Assembly (NCBI RefSeq): GCF_004342625.1
Contig: NZ_SMAH01000004.1
Span: forward strand, 62,001 to 126,000
Reading direction: 5' to 3'
Length of the DNA: 64,000 bases
Source of the DNA: Tepidimonas ignava
Lineage (GTDB): Bacteria > Pseudomonadota > Gammaproteobacteria > Burkholderiales > Burkholderiaceae_C
The translations under genes were made by a program, and so were the position numbers. The notes below the pieces were generated by a model that was not told where the DNA came from, did not search any database, and saw nothing but the letters and a program-made list of their open reading frames with translations. This document shows, piece by piece, positions 56,064-64,000 of this stretch. Positions within the stretch are counted from its first letter, which is position 1, and each line of letters starts with the position of its first letter.

Positions 56064-58439
56064 ATGGCCTCCGCCCCAACGCCTCCCCCACCCCAGCACG
56101 CGCCCGCCCGCAAGGCCCAACCCAGGCCCTGGTGGCTGCGCGGGTTGCTGGGCACCTTGGGCGTGGTGGCGGCGCTGCTGGCTGCGGGCGCCATGCTCAC
56201 GGCGCTCGGGTTGGCGCTGGCCTACCCCAACCTGCCCGACGTCAGCGAGCTGGCCGACTACCGACCCAAGCTGCCGCTGCGCATTTACGCCCGCGACGGC
56301 ACGCTGCTGGGCGAGTTTGGGGAAGAGCGCCGCATCGTGGTGCCGTACGAGGACATCCCACCGGTGATGATCAACGCCGTGCTGGCCATCGAGGACGCGC
56401 GCTTCTTTGAGCACGGCGGCGTGGACTACCGGGGCCTGCTGCGCGCGGCGCTGGCCAACCTGGGCGAAGCCAAAAGCCAGGGCGCCTCCACCATCACGAT
56501 GCAGGTGGCGCGCAACGTCTACCTCTCCAGCGAAAAGAGCTACCTGCGCAAGCTGTACGAAATCTTGCTGACGTTCAAGCTGGAGCACATGCTGACCAAG
56601 GAACAGATCCTGGAAATCTACATGAACCAGATCTTCCTGGGGCAGCGCTCGTACGGTTTTGCCGCCGCGGCGCAGGCCTATTTTGGCAAGCCACTCAAAG
56701 ACTTGACGGTGGCCGAAGCGGCGCTGCTGGCGGGACTGCCCAAAGCGCCCTCGGCCTACAACCCCTACCGCAACCCCAAGCGCGCGCGGGCACGCCAGCT
56801 CTACATCATCGATCGCATGCTGGAAAACGGCTTCATCACCGAAGCCGAGGCCAAGGCAGCGCGCGCCGAGCCGCTGCGCCTGCGCCGCGGCGCCGACGAC
56901 GATGGCGTGCGTGCCGAGTACATCGCCGAGATGGTGCGCCAGACCATCGTCGAGCGCTACGGCGAGCACGCCTACACCGCCGGGCTGCAGGTGTACACCA
57001 CGGTGGATGCCAACCTGCAGCGCGCCGCCTGGCGGGCGCTGCGCAACGGCGTGCTGGCATTCGAGCAACGGCAGTTCTACCGTGGGCCGGAGCGTTTTAT
57101 CGACCTGCCGGCCGACCCGGCCGCGCGCGAAGCCGCAATCGACGAAGCGTTGGCGGCATTGCCGGACAACGACACGCTGCTGACCGCGGTGGTGCTGTCG
57201 GCCAGCCCGACCAAGGTGGTGGTCACGCGCGGCGACGGCGGCACCATCGACGTCACCGGCGCGGGGCTGGACCCGGTGCGCTCCGGCCTGGACGCCAAGG
57301 CGCCGCCGCAGCTGAAGCTGCGCCCAGGCGCGGTGGTGCGCATCGTGCAAACCCCCCAAGGGTGGGTGTTGACCCAAACGCCCGAAGTCGAAGCGGCGTT
57401 CGTCGCCGTCGACCCGCGCGACGGCGGCATCCGCGCGCTGGTGGGGGGCTTTGACTTCGAGCGCAACAAGTTCAACCGCGTCACCCAATCGCAGCGCCAG
57501 CCGGGCTCCAGTTTCAAGCCGTTCATCTACTCGGCCGCGCTGGAAAAGGGCATCATGCCCGCCACCGTGGTCAACGACGCGCCGCTGTTTTTCCCGGCCA
57601 GCGTCACCGGCGGCAAGCCGTGGGAGCCCAAAAACTACGACGGCCAGTACGACGGTCCGATGACGGTGCGCACGGCGCTGGCTAAATCCAAAAACATGGT
57701 CTCGATCCAAATCCTGCGCGCCATCGGCACCGATTACGCGCAGCAGTGGATCACCCGCTTCGGCCTCGACCCGGCCAAGCACCCGCCGTACCTGACGATG
57801 GCGCTGGGCGCCGGCGCGGTCACGCCGCTGGAAATGGCCGCCGGCTACGCCGTGTTCGCCAACGGCGGGCACTACCTGCCGCCGGTGCTGATCACCCGCA
57901 TCACCGACCCCAAGGGTCGGGTGCTGCTGCAAGTCCCCGGGCAACAGACGGACGAGGCCAACCGCACCCTGCCCGAGCGCAACGCCTTTGTGATGAGCCA
58001 GTTGCTCAACGAAATCACGCGCAGCGGCACCGCGGCGCGCGCCCAGGCCACGCTCAAGCGCCCGGACGTGTACGGCAAAACCGGCACCACCAACGACGCG
58101 CAGGACGCGTGGTTCGTGGGCTTTCACCCCACCTTGTCAGCCGCCGCCTGGTTGGGCTACGACCAGCCCCGCAACCTGGGCCGGCGCGCCACCGGTGGGG
58201 CGCTGGCGCTGCCGATCTGGATCGACTTCATGGCGCAAGCGCTGCGCAACGAGCCGGTGCACGAGCTGCAACCACCGGCGGGTGTCGCCTTCAGCGGTGG
58301 CGACTGGGTGTTCGAAGAATACGCTGGCGGCAACTACGTGCGTCGGCTGGGCTTCGAGGGTGACAGCAGCGTGCCCGCCGCTGGCGACGCCGCGCCCGAG
58401 GGCGAGCGGCGCAGCATCCTGGATTTGTTCCGCAACTGA
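56064..58439 (+). CDS. mrcA: Penicillin-binding protein 1A (class A)
   Basis: This bifunctional enzyme polymerises glycan strands and cross-links peptides in the periplasm. The 791-residue protein has a membrane anchor (about 28-54), a GT51 glycosyltransferase domain with catalytic Glu110 in EDARFFEHGG and GASTITMQVARN, an OB-like linker, and a transpeptidase domain with SxxK at 482-485 (catalytic Ser482), SKN, and KTGT at 672-675. The gene is divergent from the pil operon, the usual arrangement in proteobacteria. Confidence 0.96.
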   Translation: MASAPTPPPPQHAPARKAQPRPWWLRGLLGTLGVVAALLAAGAMLTALGLALAYPNLPDVSELADYRPKLPLRIYARDGTLLGEFGEERRIVVPYEDIPPVMINAVLAIEDARFFEHGGVDYRGLLRAALANLGEAKSQGASTITMQVARNVYLSSEKSYLRKLYEILLTFKLEHMLTKEQILEIYMNQIFLGQRSYGFAAAAQAYFGKPLKDLTVAEAALLAGLPKAPSAYNPYRNPKRARARQLYIIDRMLENGFITEAEAKAARAEPLRLRRGADDDGVRAEYIAEMVRQTIVERYGEHAYTAGLQVYTTVDANLQRAAWRALRNGVLAFEQRQFYRGPERFIDLPADPAAREAAIDEALAALPDNDTLLTAVVLSASPTKVVVTRGDGGTIDVTGAGLDPVRSGLDAKAPPQLKLRPGAVVRIVQTPQGWVLTQTPEVEAAFVAVDPRDGGIRALVGGFDFERNKFNRVTQSQRQPGSSFKPFIYSAALEKGIMPATVVNDAPLFFPASVTGGKPWEPKNYDGQYDGPMTVRTALAKSKNMVSIQILRAIGTDYAQQWITRFGLDPAKHPPYLTMALGAGAVTPLEMAAGYAVFANGGHYLPPVLITRITDPKGRVLLQVPGQQTDEANRTLPERNAFVMSQLLNEITRSGTAARAQATLKRPDVYGKTGTTNDAQDAWFVGFHPTLSAAAWLGYDQPRNLGRRATGGALALPIWIDFMAQALRNEPVHELQPPAGVAFSGGDWVFEEYAGGNYVRRLGFEGDSSVPAAGDAAPEGERRSILDLFRN

Positions 58440-58463
58440 GCGCGGACCGAACCAACGCCGTGT

Positions 58464-58793
58464 TCAGGGCCGAAACGTCAGCGGCATGCCGGCTTGCGCC
58501 GAGGCCTCGCGCGACAGGTGGGCAAAAAACTCCCCGGCGCCCTTGGTGTCCATCCAACGCTGGCCGTCAAAGCGGTAGTGGTAGCCGCCGGAGCGCGTGG
58601 CCATCCAAATCTCGTGCAACGGCTTTTGCAGGTTGATGACGATTTGGCTGCCGTTGCGAAACGTCAGCGTCACCATGCCCCCGACGCGCTGGTTGTCGAT
58701 GTCGGCGTCGGTTTCGTCGTTGAGGCGGTCGCAGTTGAGCTCCACCGCCTTGAGCACGCCTTCGGCGCGGTCCAGGTATTCGAGGTCGGTCAT
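58464..58793 (-). CDS. cyaY: Iron-sulfur cluster assembly protein CyaY (frataxin)
   Basis: CyaY binds iron and the desulfurase IscS and slows cluster assembly. The 109-residue frataxin-fold protein begins [18 protein letters not shown] with an acidic first helix ([11 protein letters not shown]), then [38 protein letters not shown] and [14 protein letters not shown], all typical. The ATG at 58793 is only 15 bases from the divergent lptM start, so the two promoters overlap. Confidence 0.95.
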   Translation of the reverse strand: MTDLEYLDRAEGVLKAVELNCDRLNDETDADIDNQRVGGMVTLTFRNGSQIVINLQKPLHEIWMATRSGGYHYRFDGQRWMDTKGAGEFFAHLSREASAQAGMPLTFRP

Positions 58794-58808
58794 CGCTAGA
58801 ATCGCCGT

Positions 58809-58961
58809 ATGCCTAAGCGCCCCATTGTAGGCCGCCGCTGGGTGTGGCTGGCCGCCGTTTGCCTGATGACCCTGGGCGGATGTGGCCAAAAAGGCCCGCT
58901 GACCCTGCCCGCCACGCCCTCTGCCGCCGCTGCCCCGACCACGCCCGATGCCCCCCGCTGA
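58809..58961 (+). CDS. lptM: LPS translocon maturation chaperone lipoprotein LptM
   Basis: This 50-residue lipoprotein has a signal peptide with lipobox LGGC (Cys25) followed by the family-defining GCGQKGPL, then a short Pro/Ala/Thr tail. LptM (YifL) helps LptD form its native disulfides in E. coli. The gene sits between cyaY and lysA as in many beta- and gammaproteobacteria. A TAGAAT hexamer (58797-58802) ends 6 bases before the ATG, so the message could be nearly leaderless. Its end overlaps lysA by 14 bases. Confidence 0.9.
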   Translation: MPKRPIVGRRWVWLAAVCLMTLGGCGQKGPLTLPATPSAAAAPTTPDAPR

Positions 58962-60249
58962 CCCCACCCCCCCTTACCTGCCTGGTGCCCCTTACGTTGC
59001 TTACCGTGACGGCGAGCTTTGGGTGGAAGATGTGCCGCTGGCGCAGCTGGCGCGCGAGCATGGCACGCCCTTGTTCGTGTACTCGCTGGCGGCGCTGCGC
59101 GCGGCCGCCGCGGCGTGGCAGCAGGCGCTGGCCGGGCGTGACGCCCAGGTCTGCTACGCGATGAAGGCCAACTCGACGCTGGCCATCGTGCAGGCGCTGG
59201 TGCAAGCCGGCTGCGGCGTTGACATCGTCTCGGGTGGGGAACTCGCGCGCGCGCTGCGCGCGGGCGTCCAACCCCCACGCATCGTATTTTCCGGGGTGGG
59301 CAAGACGCGCGCCGAGATGCGTGCCGCGCTGCAAGCGGGCATCGGCTGCTTCAACGTGGAAAGCCGCGCCGAGCTGGAGGTGCTCGACGCCGTGGCGCGC
59401 GAGCTGGGCGTGCGCGCGCCGGTGAGCCTGCGCGTCAACCCGGATGTCGACGCCCAGACCCACCCCTACATCTCGACGGGACTGCGCGACAACAAATTCG
59501 GCATCGCGCACGAGGAGGCTTTGGACGCGTACCGCCACGCGGCCCGCTTGCCCGGGCTGCAGGTGGTGGGCATCGATTGCCACATCGGCTCGCAAATCAC
59601 CACGATCGAACCCTACCTGGATGCGCTGGACCGGGTGCTGGATCTGGTCGAGGCGATCGAGGCCGAAGGCATCGCCCTGCACCACCTGGACTTGGGCGGC
59701 GGGCTGGGCATCGAGTACCACGGTGAGCAGCCCCCCACGCCGCAGGCGCTGGTGCAGGCGCTGCTGGCACGGCTGGACGCGCGGGGCCATGGCGGGCGGC
59801 GTTTGCTGTTCGAGCCGGGGCGCTCGCTGGTGGGCAACGCCGGCGTGTGCCTCACCGAGGTGCTGTACCTCAAGCCCGGCACGGGCAAAAACTTCCTCAT
59901 CGTCGACGCCGCGATGAACGACCTGCCGCGCCCGGCCATGTACGAGGCATGGCACGCGATCGCACCGGTGCGCCTGCGCAACGACGCGCCGACCACCGAG
60001 TGGGATGTGGTGGGGCCGGTGTGCGAAAGCGGCGATTGGCTGGGCCGTGGGCGGCGCCTGGCCGTGCAGCCGGGCGACTGGCTGGCGGTGGGGTCCGCGG
60101 GCGCTTACTGCATGAGCATGGCCAGCCACTACAACACGCGCGGCAAGGCCGCCGAGGTGCTGGTGGCCGGCGCGCGCAGCCAGCTCATCCGCGCGCGCGA
60201 GACGGTGGCCGACCTGTGGCGGCAGGAGCGCGCGCTCGCGCTCGACTGA
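58948..60249 (+). CDS. lysA: Diaminopimelate decarboxylase
   Basis: LysA decarboxylates meso-diaminopimelate to L-lysine. The 433-residue PLP enzyme (alanine racemase-like barrel plus beta domain) has Lys73 in CYAMKANST as Schiff-base residue, [17 protein letters not shown], the GGGLGIEY loop that binds phosphate, [11 protein letters not shown], and the catalytic Cys in [11 protein letters not shown]. The start at 58948 overlaps lptM by 14 nt; this [11 protein letters not shown] reading matches homologues. Its last 65 bases overlap the opposing msrQ gene. Confidence 0.96.
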   Translation: MPPADPTPPYLPGAPYVAYRDGELWVEDVPLAQLAREHGTPLFVYSLAALRAAAAAWQQALAGRDAQVCYAMKANSTLAIVQALVQAGCGVDIVSGGELARALRAGVQPPRIVFSGVGKTRAEMRAALQAGIGCFNVESRAELEVLDAVARELGVRAPVSLRVNPDVDAQTHPYISTGLRDNKFGIAHEEALDAYRHAARLPGLQVVGIDCHIGSQITTIEPYLDALDRVLDLVEAIEAEGIALHHLDLGGGLGIEYHGEQPPTPQALVQALLARLDARGHGGRRLLFEPGRSLVGNAGVCLTEVLYLKPGTGKNFLIVDAAMNDLPRPAMYEAWHAIAPVRLRNDAPTTEWDVVGPVCESGDWLGRGRRLAVQPGDWLAVGSAGAYCMSMASHYNTRGKAAEVLVAGARSQLIRARETVADLWRQERALALD

Positions 60250-60829
60250 AAGCGTGGACGAGCCGCCACAGCAACAACAAGGCCAGCGCGGCACCGTACA
60301 CCCACACGTCGTCCCACAGACGTTTGCCACTGCGCATCCAGGCGAAGTGCAGCAGCACCAGCAACGCCACGGCGTACACCAGCCGATGCAACGCGCGCCA
60401 GCGTCCCGCCCCCAGCCGCTGCACGGCGCCGTCCCATGACGTGGCCGCCAACGGCACCAGCAACAGCCACGCCACCATGCCCACCGCGATGAAGGGCCGC
60501 TGGCCCACGTCGGCCAGCACCGCCGACACGTCGCCCGCCTGATCCAGCCACGCGTAGGCCAGCACATGCTGCGTCGCGTAAGCAAACGACCACAGCCCCA
60601 GTCCGCGACGCCAGCCGGCCAGCGCGTGCCAGCCGGTCCAATGCCGCAGCGGCGTCACCAGCAGGGTCAGCCACAGCAGCCGCAAGGCCCAGTCCCCCAG
60701 GCCGCGGATCAGCGCCTCGGCTGGGTTGGCCCCCAGCCGATCGGCCAGCGCCAGCGCCCACAGCCACGCCCCGGGCAGTGCGCACGCCAGCCACACCCAG
60801 GGCTTGGCGGCGCGCAACACCCGGTTCAC
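60185..60829 (-). CDS. msrQ: Heme-binding membrane subunit MsrQ
   Basis: MsrQ takes electrons from the quinone pool to the periplasmic methionine sulfoxide reductase MsrP. The 214-residue protein has six hydrophobic segments of the ferric-reductase-like family with histidines in TPLRHWTGWHALAGW, FAYATQHVLAYAWLD, WRALHRLVYAVALLVLLHFAW. The start is a GTG at 60829 (VNRVLRAAKP), 19 bases after the msrP stop. Its final 21 codons, rich in Arg/Ala/Pro, lie antisense to lysA. Confidence 0.9.
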   Translation of the reverse strand: MNRVLRAAKPWVWLACALPGAWLWALALADRLGANPAEALIRGLGDWALRLLWLTLLVTPLRHWTGWHALAGWRRGLGLWSFAYATQHVLAYAWLDQAGDVSAVLADVGQRPFIAVGMVAWLLLVPLAATSWDGAVQRLGAGRWRALHRLVYAVALLVLLHFAWMRSGKRLWDDVWVYGAALALLLLWRLVHAFSRARARAPAATGRPPSRARG

Positions 60830-60848
60830 GGCCCCCCTGCCCGGCTGC

Positions 60849-61802
60849 TCAATACCAACGCCGCAAATCCATGCCGGCGTAGAGCTGGCCGACCTGCTCG
60901 GCGTACCCATTGAACAGCTGGGTTTTGAGCCTGGGTGCCCACAGCCCGCCCTGCCCCAGCCGCCGCTCGGTGGCCTGGCTCCAGCGGGGGTGCGGCACGT
61001 CCGGGTTGACGTTGGCGTAAAAACCGTACTCGTGCGGCGCGGCCACGTTCCATGCCGTGGCGGGCTGCTTGTCGACAAAGCGCACGCGCACGATCGACTT
61101 GGCGCTCTTGAAGCCGTATTTCCACGGCACCACCACGCGCAGCGGCGCGCCGTTTTGCGGCGGCAGCAGCTCCCCGTACAGACCCAAGGCCAGCAGCGTC
61201 AGCGGGTGACGCGCTTCGTCCATACGCAAACCCTCGACATAGGGCCACAGCAACACGCTGGAGCGCAGGCCCGGCATCGTGTCGCGGTCGGCCAGGCTGT
61301 GAAACTCGACGTAGCGTGCGCTGCCCAGCGGCTGCGCGCGCTCGATCAGGTGCTGCAGGCTGTAGCCGACCCAGGGGATCACCATCGACCAGCCCTCGAC
61401 GCAGCGCAAGCGGTAGATGCGCTCTTCCAACGGCGCCAGCCGCCGCAGGTCGTCCCAGTCCAGCGTCAACGGCTTGGCCACCAGCCCGTCGATCTGCACG
61501 GTCCAGGGCCGCAGCTTCATGCGCCCAGCCAGCCGCGCGGGGTCTTCCTTGTCGGTGCCAAATTCGTAGAAATTGTTGTAGCCCGTCACCAGCTCGTACG
61601 GCGTGGGCGCTTCGGGCGTGCGCGCGCCCGGCAGCGCCGAGGGCTGCGCCGGCAGCGGCGGCTGACGCCCCGGCCCGGCGCCTTGGGCGGCCATCGACGC
61701 GCCTGACCCCCACAGCGCCACCGCCCCCAGCCGCCGCAGCCACGCGCGGCGGCTGGCCCACACCTGCGGCGGGGTGATCTCGCTGGGCAGCGGCGCAGCC
61801 AT
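60849..61802 (-). CDS. msrP: Periplasmic methionine sulfoxide reductase, molybdopterin subunit MsrP
   Basis: MsrP repairs oxidised methionines in envelope proteins. The 317-residue precursor has a Tat motif SRRAWL at 17-22 followed by a short hydrophobic segment, and the sulfite-oxidase fold with the molybdenum ligand Cys134 in [25 protein letters not shown] and [17 protein letters not shown]. The ATG at 61802 was used; a GTG two codons upstream is also possible. It pairs with msrQ downstream and depends on the Tat system. Confidence 0.95.
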   Translation of the reverse strand: MAAPLPSEITPPQVWASRRAWLRRLGAVALWGSGASMAAQGAGPGRQPPLPAQPSALPGARTPEAPTPYELVTGYNNFYEFGTDKEDPARLAGRMKLRPWTVQIDGLVAKPLTLDWDDLRRLAPLEERIYRLRCVEGWSMVIPWVGYSLQHLIERAQPLGSARYVEFHSLADRDTMPGLRSSVLLWPYVEGLRMDEARHPLTLLALGLYGELLPPQNGAPLRVVVPWKYGFKSAKSIVRVRFVDKQPATAWNVAAPHEYGFYANVNPDVPHPRWSQATERRLGQGGLWAPRLKTQLFNGYAEQVGQLYAGMDLRRWY

Positions 61803-61815
61803 CGTCACATGCGCA

Positions 61816-63174
61816 TCACAGCGCCCCGTAGCTGTGCAGCCCGCTCAGGAACATGTTGACGCCGAGGAAGGCGAACGTCGTGATCGCCAACCCGGTCAGC
61901 GCCCACCATGCGGCCACGGTGCCGCGCAGACCCTTGATGAGGCGCATGTGCAACCACGCGGCGTAGTTCAGCCACACGATCAAGGCCCAGGTTTCCTTGG
62001 GGTCCCAGCTCCAGTAGCCGCCCCAGGCCTCGGCCGCCCACAGCGCTCCCAGCACGGTGGCGATGGTGAAAAACGCAAACCCCACCGCGATGGCCTTGTA
62101 CATCACGTCGTCAAGCACCTGCAAGCTGGGCAGCCGATCGGCAATGCGCCGCCGCGCCGCCAGGATGCCGCCCACGATCAGCGCCGACATGCCAAAGTAG
62201 ACGAACCAGTACCCCGCCCCCTGCTCGGCCGCGCCACGGCGAAACACCAGCGGCTCGAAGCACAGCACGATGCCCAGCAACCACAGCGGCGCCAGTTTGT
62301 ACCAGCGCGTCTCGCCCGCGCTTTGCTTGATCAGGTAGGCGAACGCCAGCATCGCCGCGATGGCGAAGGTGCCGTAGCCGATGAAATTGGCCGGCACGTG
62401 CAGCTTCATCCACCAGCTCTGCAACGCCGGCACCAACGGCTGGATCTGGTGCGCTTCGCGCACCACGGTGTACCACAGCAAAAAGCCCACCGCGGCGCTG
62501 ACGATCAGCATCGCAAACGCCCCCATGCGACGGGTCTGGTAGCGGTCTTCGTAGTACAGGTGGTACGCCGCGGTCAGCCAGGCGAACAGCACAAACACTT
62601 CGTACAGGTTGCTCACCGGGATGTGCCCGATGCCCGGGCCGATCTGGTGGCTTTCGTACCAGCGCACCATCGTGCCTGTGAGCGCCATCACCACCCCCGC
62701 CCAGGCGATGCGCGAGCCGAGTTTTTCGGCGGTGTCGCCGCGCGGTGCGAGCAGCCCGATCCAGTAAAACACCGTGCTCATGAAAAACAGCACGCTCATC
62801 CACAGGATCGCCGACTGGCTGGACAAAAAGTACTTGAGCGCAAACACGTGCTCGGCACGCCCGAGGTCGGCGCGGCCATCCACCTGGTACAGGCCGATGG
62901 CCAGCAGCGACAGCGCCGCCACCCCCACGGTGAGCGCCTGCACCGGCCGCCAAAACCAGGCCAGCGCCACCAGCGCCGGCGCCACGCCAGCCAGGATGGC
63001 TTTTTCGTAGCCGTCCATGGCGTGGCCCCACTGCGCGTAGGCCACGCCCGCGCCCACCAGCACCAGCACGGCGTACAGCCAGTCCGACCAACGGCGGCGG
63101 GCCAGCCAGCCGCGCGCCCCGCGTTGGGCGGCGCCCTCCAGACGCAGGTCGATGGTTTCGGTTGCGGTGTTCAT
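61816..63174 (-). CDS. ccsB: System II cytochrome c synthetase subunit CcsB (ResC-like)
   Basis: CcsB/ResC exports heme and attaches it to apocytochromes c together with ResB. The 452-residue protein has about eight hydrophobic segments and the WWD signature in [20 protein letters not shown], with conserved His residues in external loops such as NYAAWLHMR. The start ATG at 63174 is separated from the ResB stop by one base. It would serve petC and other cytochromes. Downstream lies the msrPQ pair. Confidence 0.94.
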   Translation of the reverse strand: MNTATETIDLRLEGAAQRGARGWLARRRWSDWLYAVLVLVGAGVAYAQWGHAMDGYEKAILAGVAPALVALAWFWRPVQALTVGVAALSLLAIGLYQVDGRADLGRAEHVFALKYFLSSQSAILWMSVLFFMSTVFYWIGLLAPRGDTAEKLGSRIAWAGVVMALTGTMVRWYESHQIGPGIGHIPVSNLYEVFVLFAWLTAAYHLYYEDRYQTRRMGAFAMLIVSAAVGFLLWYTVVREAHQIQPLVPALQSWWMKLHVPANFIGYGTFAIAAMLAFAYLIKQSAGETRWYKLAPLWLLGIVLCFEPLVFRRGAAEQGAGYWFVYFGMSALIVGGILAARRRIADRLPSLQVLDDVMYKAIAVGFAFFTIATVLGALWAAEAWGGYWSWDPKETWALIVWLNYAAWLHMRLIKGLRGTVAAWWALTGLAITTFAFLGVNMFLSGLHSYGAL

Positions 63175-63175
63175 G

Positions 63176-64000
63176 TCACGCAGTCTCCTCAGAACGGGGT
63201 GGGCTCAACAGCGCTCGCAAGGCATCGAACTCGCGGTCATTGTCCAGCAGCTTGCGGTTGCTCGACAAGGCCATCAACGCATGCGTGCCATCGCCGCGCG
63301 GGGCCAGCCACACCCACAGCCGACGCTCGCGCACGTACAGCATCGCAAACACCCCCACGATCAGCAGCACGCAGCCGGTGTACACGATGGTCTTGCCAGG
63401 GGCGCGCGCCACCTGAAAGACGCTGGCCTGCACCTGCTCGAAGTCGGTCAGTTGCAGCACCAGCGGGGCGGGGTAGAAAAACGCGTCCGACAGCGCCAGC
63501 ACCGCCTGCGTCATGAACGCGGCGCTGGCGTCGCCACGCTCGGCGGGCGGCCAACCCACCTGCGCGCGGCTGAGCTGGTACAGCTCCCACAGCGTGCCGT
63601 TGAGGATGCGCAGCAACACGTCGCTGAAGCGCTCGCGCTCGGCCTCGGGGATGTTGGCTTCGACAAACGCCGACAACGCCAGCAGCCCCCCGAGCCGCGG
63701 CGCGTCGCCTTTGGGCAGCCGCTGCAGCTCCGGGTCGTCGCCCGCGAAGAGGTCGATGGCGCGCTGCGCGGAGCCCAGCAGCGCGGCGCGCACCGCCTCG
63801 GGCTGGTCCGCCGCCGCCTGCGCCACGTAGCGCTGCGCGGCCTGGCGCCGCAGCGCTGGGTCGGCCAGCGCGGTGCGCAGGTGCACAAACCCCTCCAGCC
63901 CATCGCGCTCGTCCACCGGCACGCGCAGGTAACGGAACGGCTCGGCCGGCGTGTCGCGCACGCCCAGCAGGTACACGCGCTGGCCGTCGATCTCCACCGG
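63176..64000 (-). CDS. ResB/Ccs1-family cytochrome c biogenesis protein, 5'-truncated by the window edge
   Basis: The frame is open to base 64000, so only the C-terminal 274 residues are visible and the N-terminal membrane helices are missing. The visible part is the periplasmic domain typical of ResB followed by the last membrane helix (KTIVYTGCVLLIVGVFAMLY) and a cytoplasmic tail with RRLWVWL and SSNRKLLDNDREFDALRALL. Coupling to ccsB (one-base gap) supports the assignment. ResB holds heme in complex with CcsB during cytochrome c maturation. Confidence 0.92.
   Translation of the reverse strand, partial: PVEIDGQRVYLLGVRDTPAEPFRYLRVPVDERDGLEGFVHLRTALADPALRRQAAQRYVAQAAADQPEAVRAALLGSAQRAIDLFAGDDPELQRLPKGDAPRLGGLLALSAFVEANIPEAERERFSDVLLRILNGTLWELYQLSRAQVGWPPAERGDASAAFMTQAVLALSDAFFYPAPLVLQLTDFEQVQASVFQVARAPGKTIVYTGCVLLIVGVFAMLYVRERRLWVWLAPRGDGTHALMALSSNRKLLDNDREFDALRALLSPPRSEETA

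Overview
The window is a dense, high-GC (roughly two thirds G+C or more by eye) stretch of ordinary bacterial core chromosome. Gene content and order point to a betaproteobacterium of the order Burkholderiales, most like Comamonadaceae. Supporting signs are the run hisGDCBHAFIE - small membrane protein - hinT - tatABC, mlaA inside the mla operon, a short HisG that would need HisZ, a petABC operon next to sspAB, a pilMNOPQ-aroKB-dgt-gltBD run, and many TACAAT-type -10 elements just ahead of genes. I cannot name the genus from the sequence alone.

Layout: 1-581 is the end of pdxH. 604-5171 (minus) is folK, pcnB, a HAD phosphatase, hda and a PerM-type permease, divergent from purM. 6253-8671 (minus) is a SirB1-type protein and murJ. 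8711-12249 (plus) is a PHP phosphatase, yciO, an M50 protease and trpS, followed by tRNA-Ser(CGA). 12647-15037 is a membrane GGDEF-EAL protein whose end overlaps an opposing tRNA-Thr(TGT). 15119-19223 (minus) is sspB, sspA and the cytochrome bc1 operon. 19344-21388 (minus) is pdxA, a Nif3-like gene and a tiny membrane protein. A DegS-like protease (plus) faces tatC.

22785-39332 is a continuous minus-strand block, often with 4-nt stop/start overlaps. It runs mlaFEDACB, an ABC-2 exporter, bolA, murA, the complete histidine operon, a DUF4870 protein, hinT and tatABC. It joins envelope lipid traffic, peptidoglycan precursor synthesis, histidine synthesis and protein export. A good terminator separates it from gltBD (39434-45691), which has a clear sigma-70 promoter. 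45692-47748 is the only accessory-looking patch: AT-rich direct repeats, a REP-type transposase relative and an MFS transporter. 47753-55892 is dgt, aroB, aroK and pilQPONM, divergent from the PBP1a gene. The right end holds cyaY, lptM-lysA, msrQ-msrP and the ccsB/resB system II cytochrome c genes, the last cut by the window edge.

I saw no CRISPR array, rRNA, prophage, toxin-antitoxin pair or recognisable defence cluster, and no intergenic gap above 300 bases. I did not find an undescribed system. The unusual points are small: a transposase relative that has lost its HUH metal site, a tRNA antisense to a protein C-terminus, a degenerate GGDEF motif, a TrpS tail domain, a mirrored promoter palindrome, an FNR-like site and a possible 39-residue ORF.
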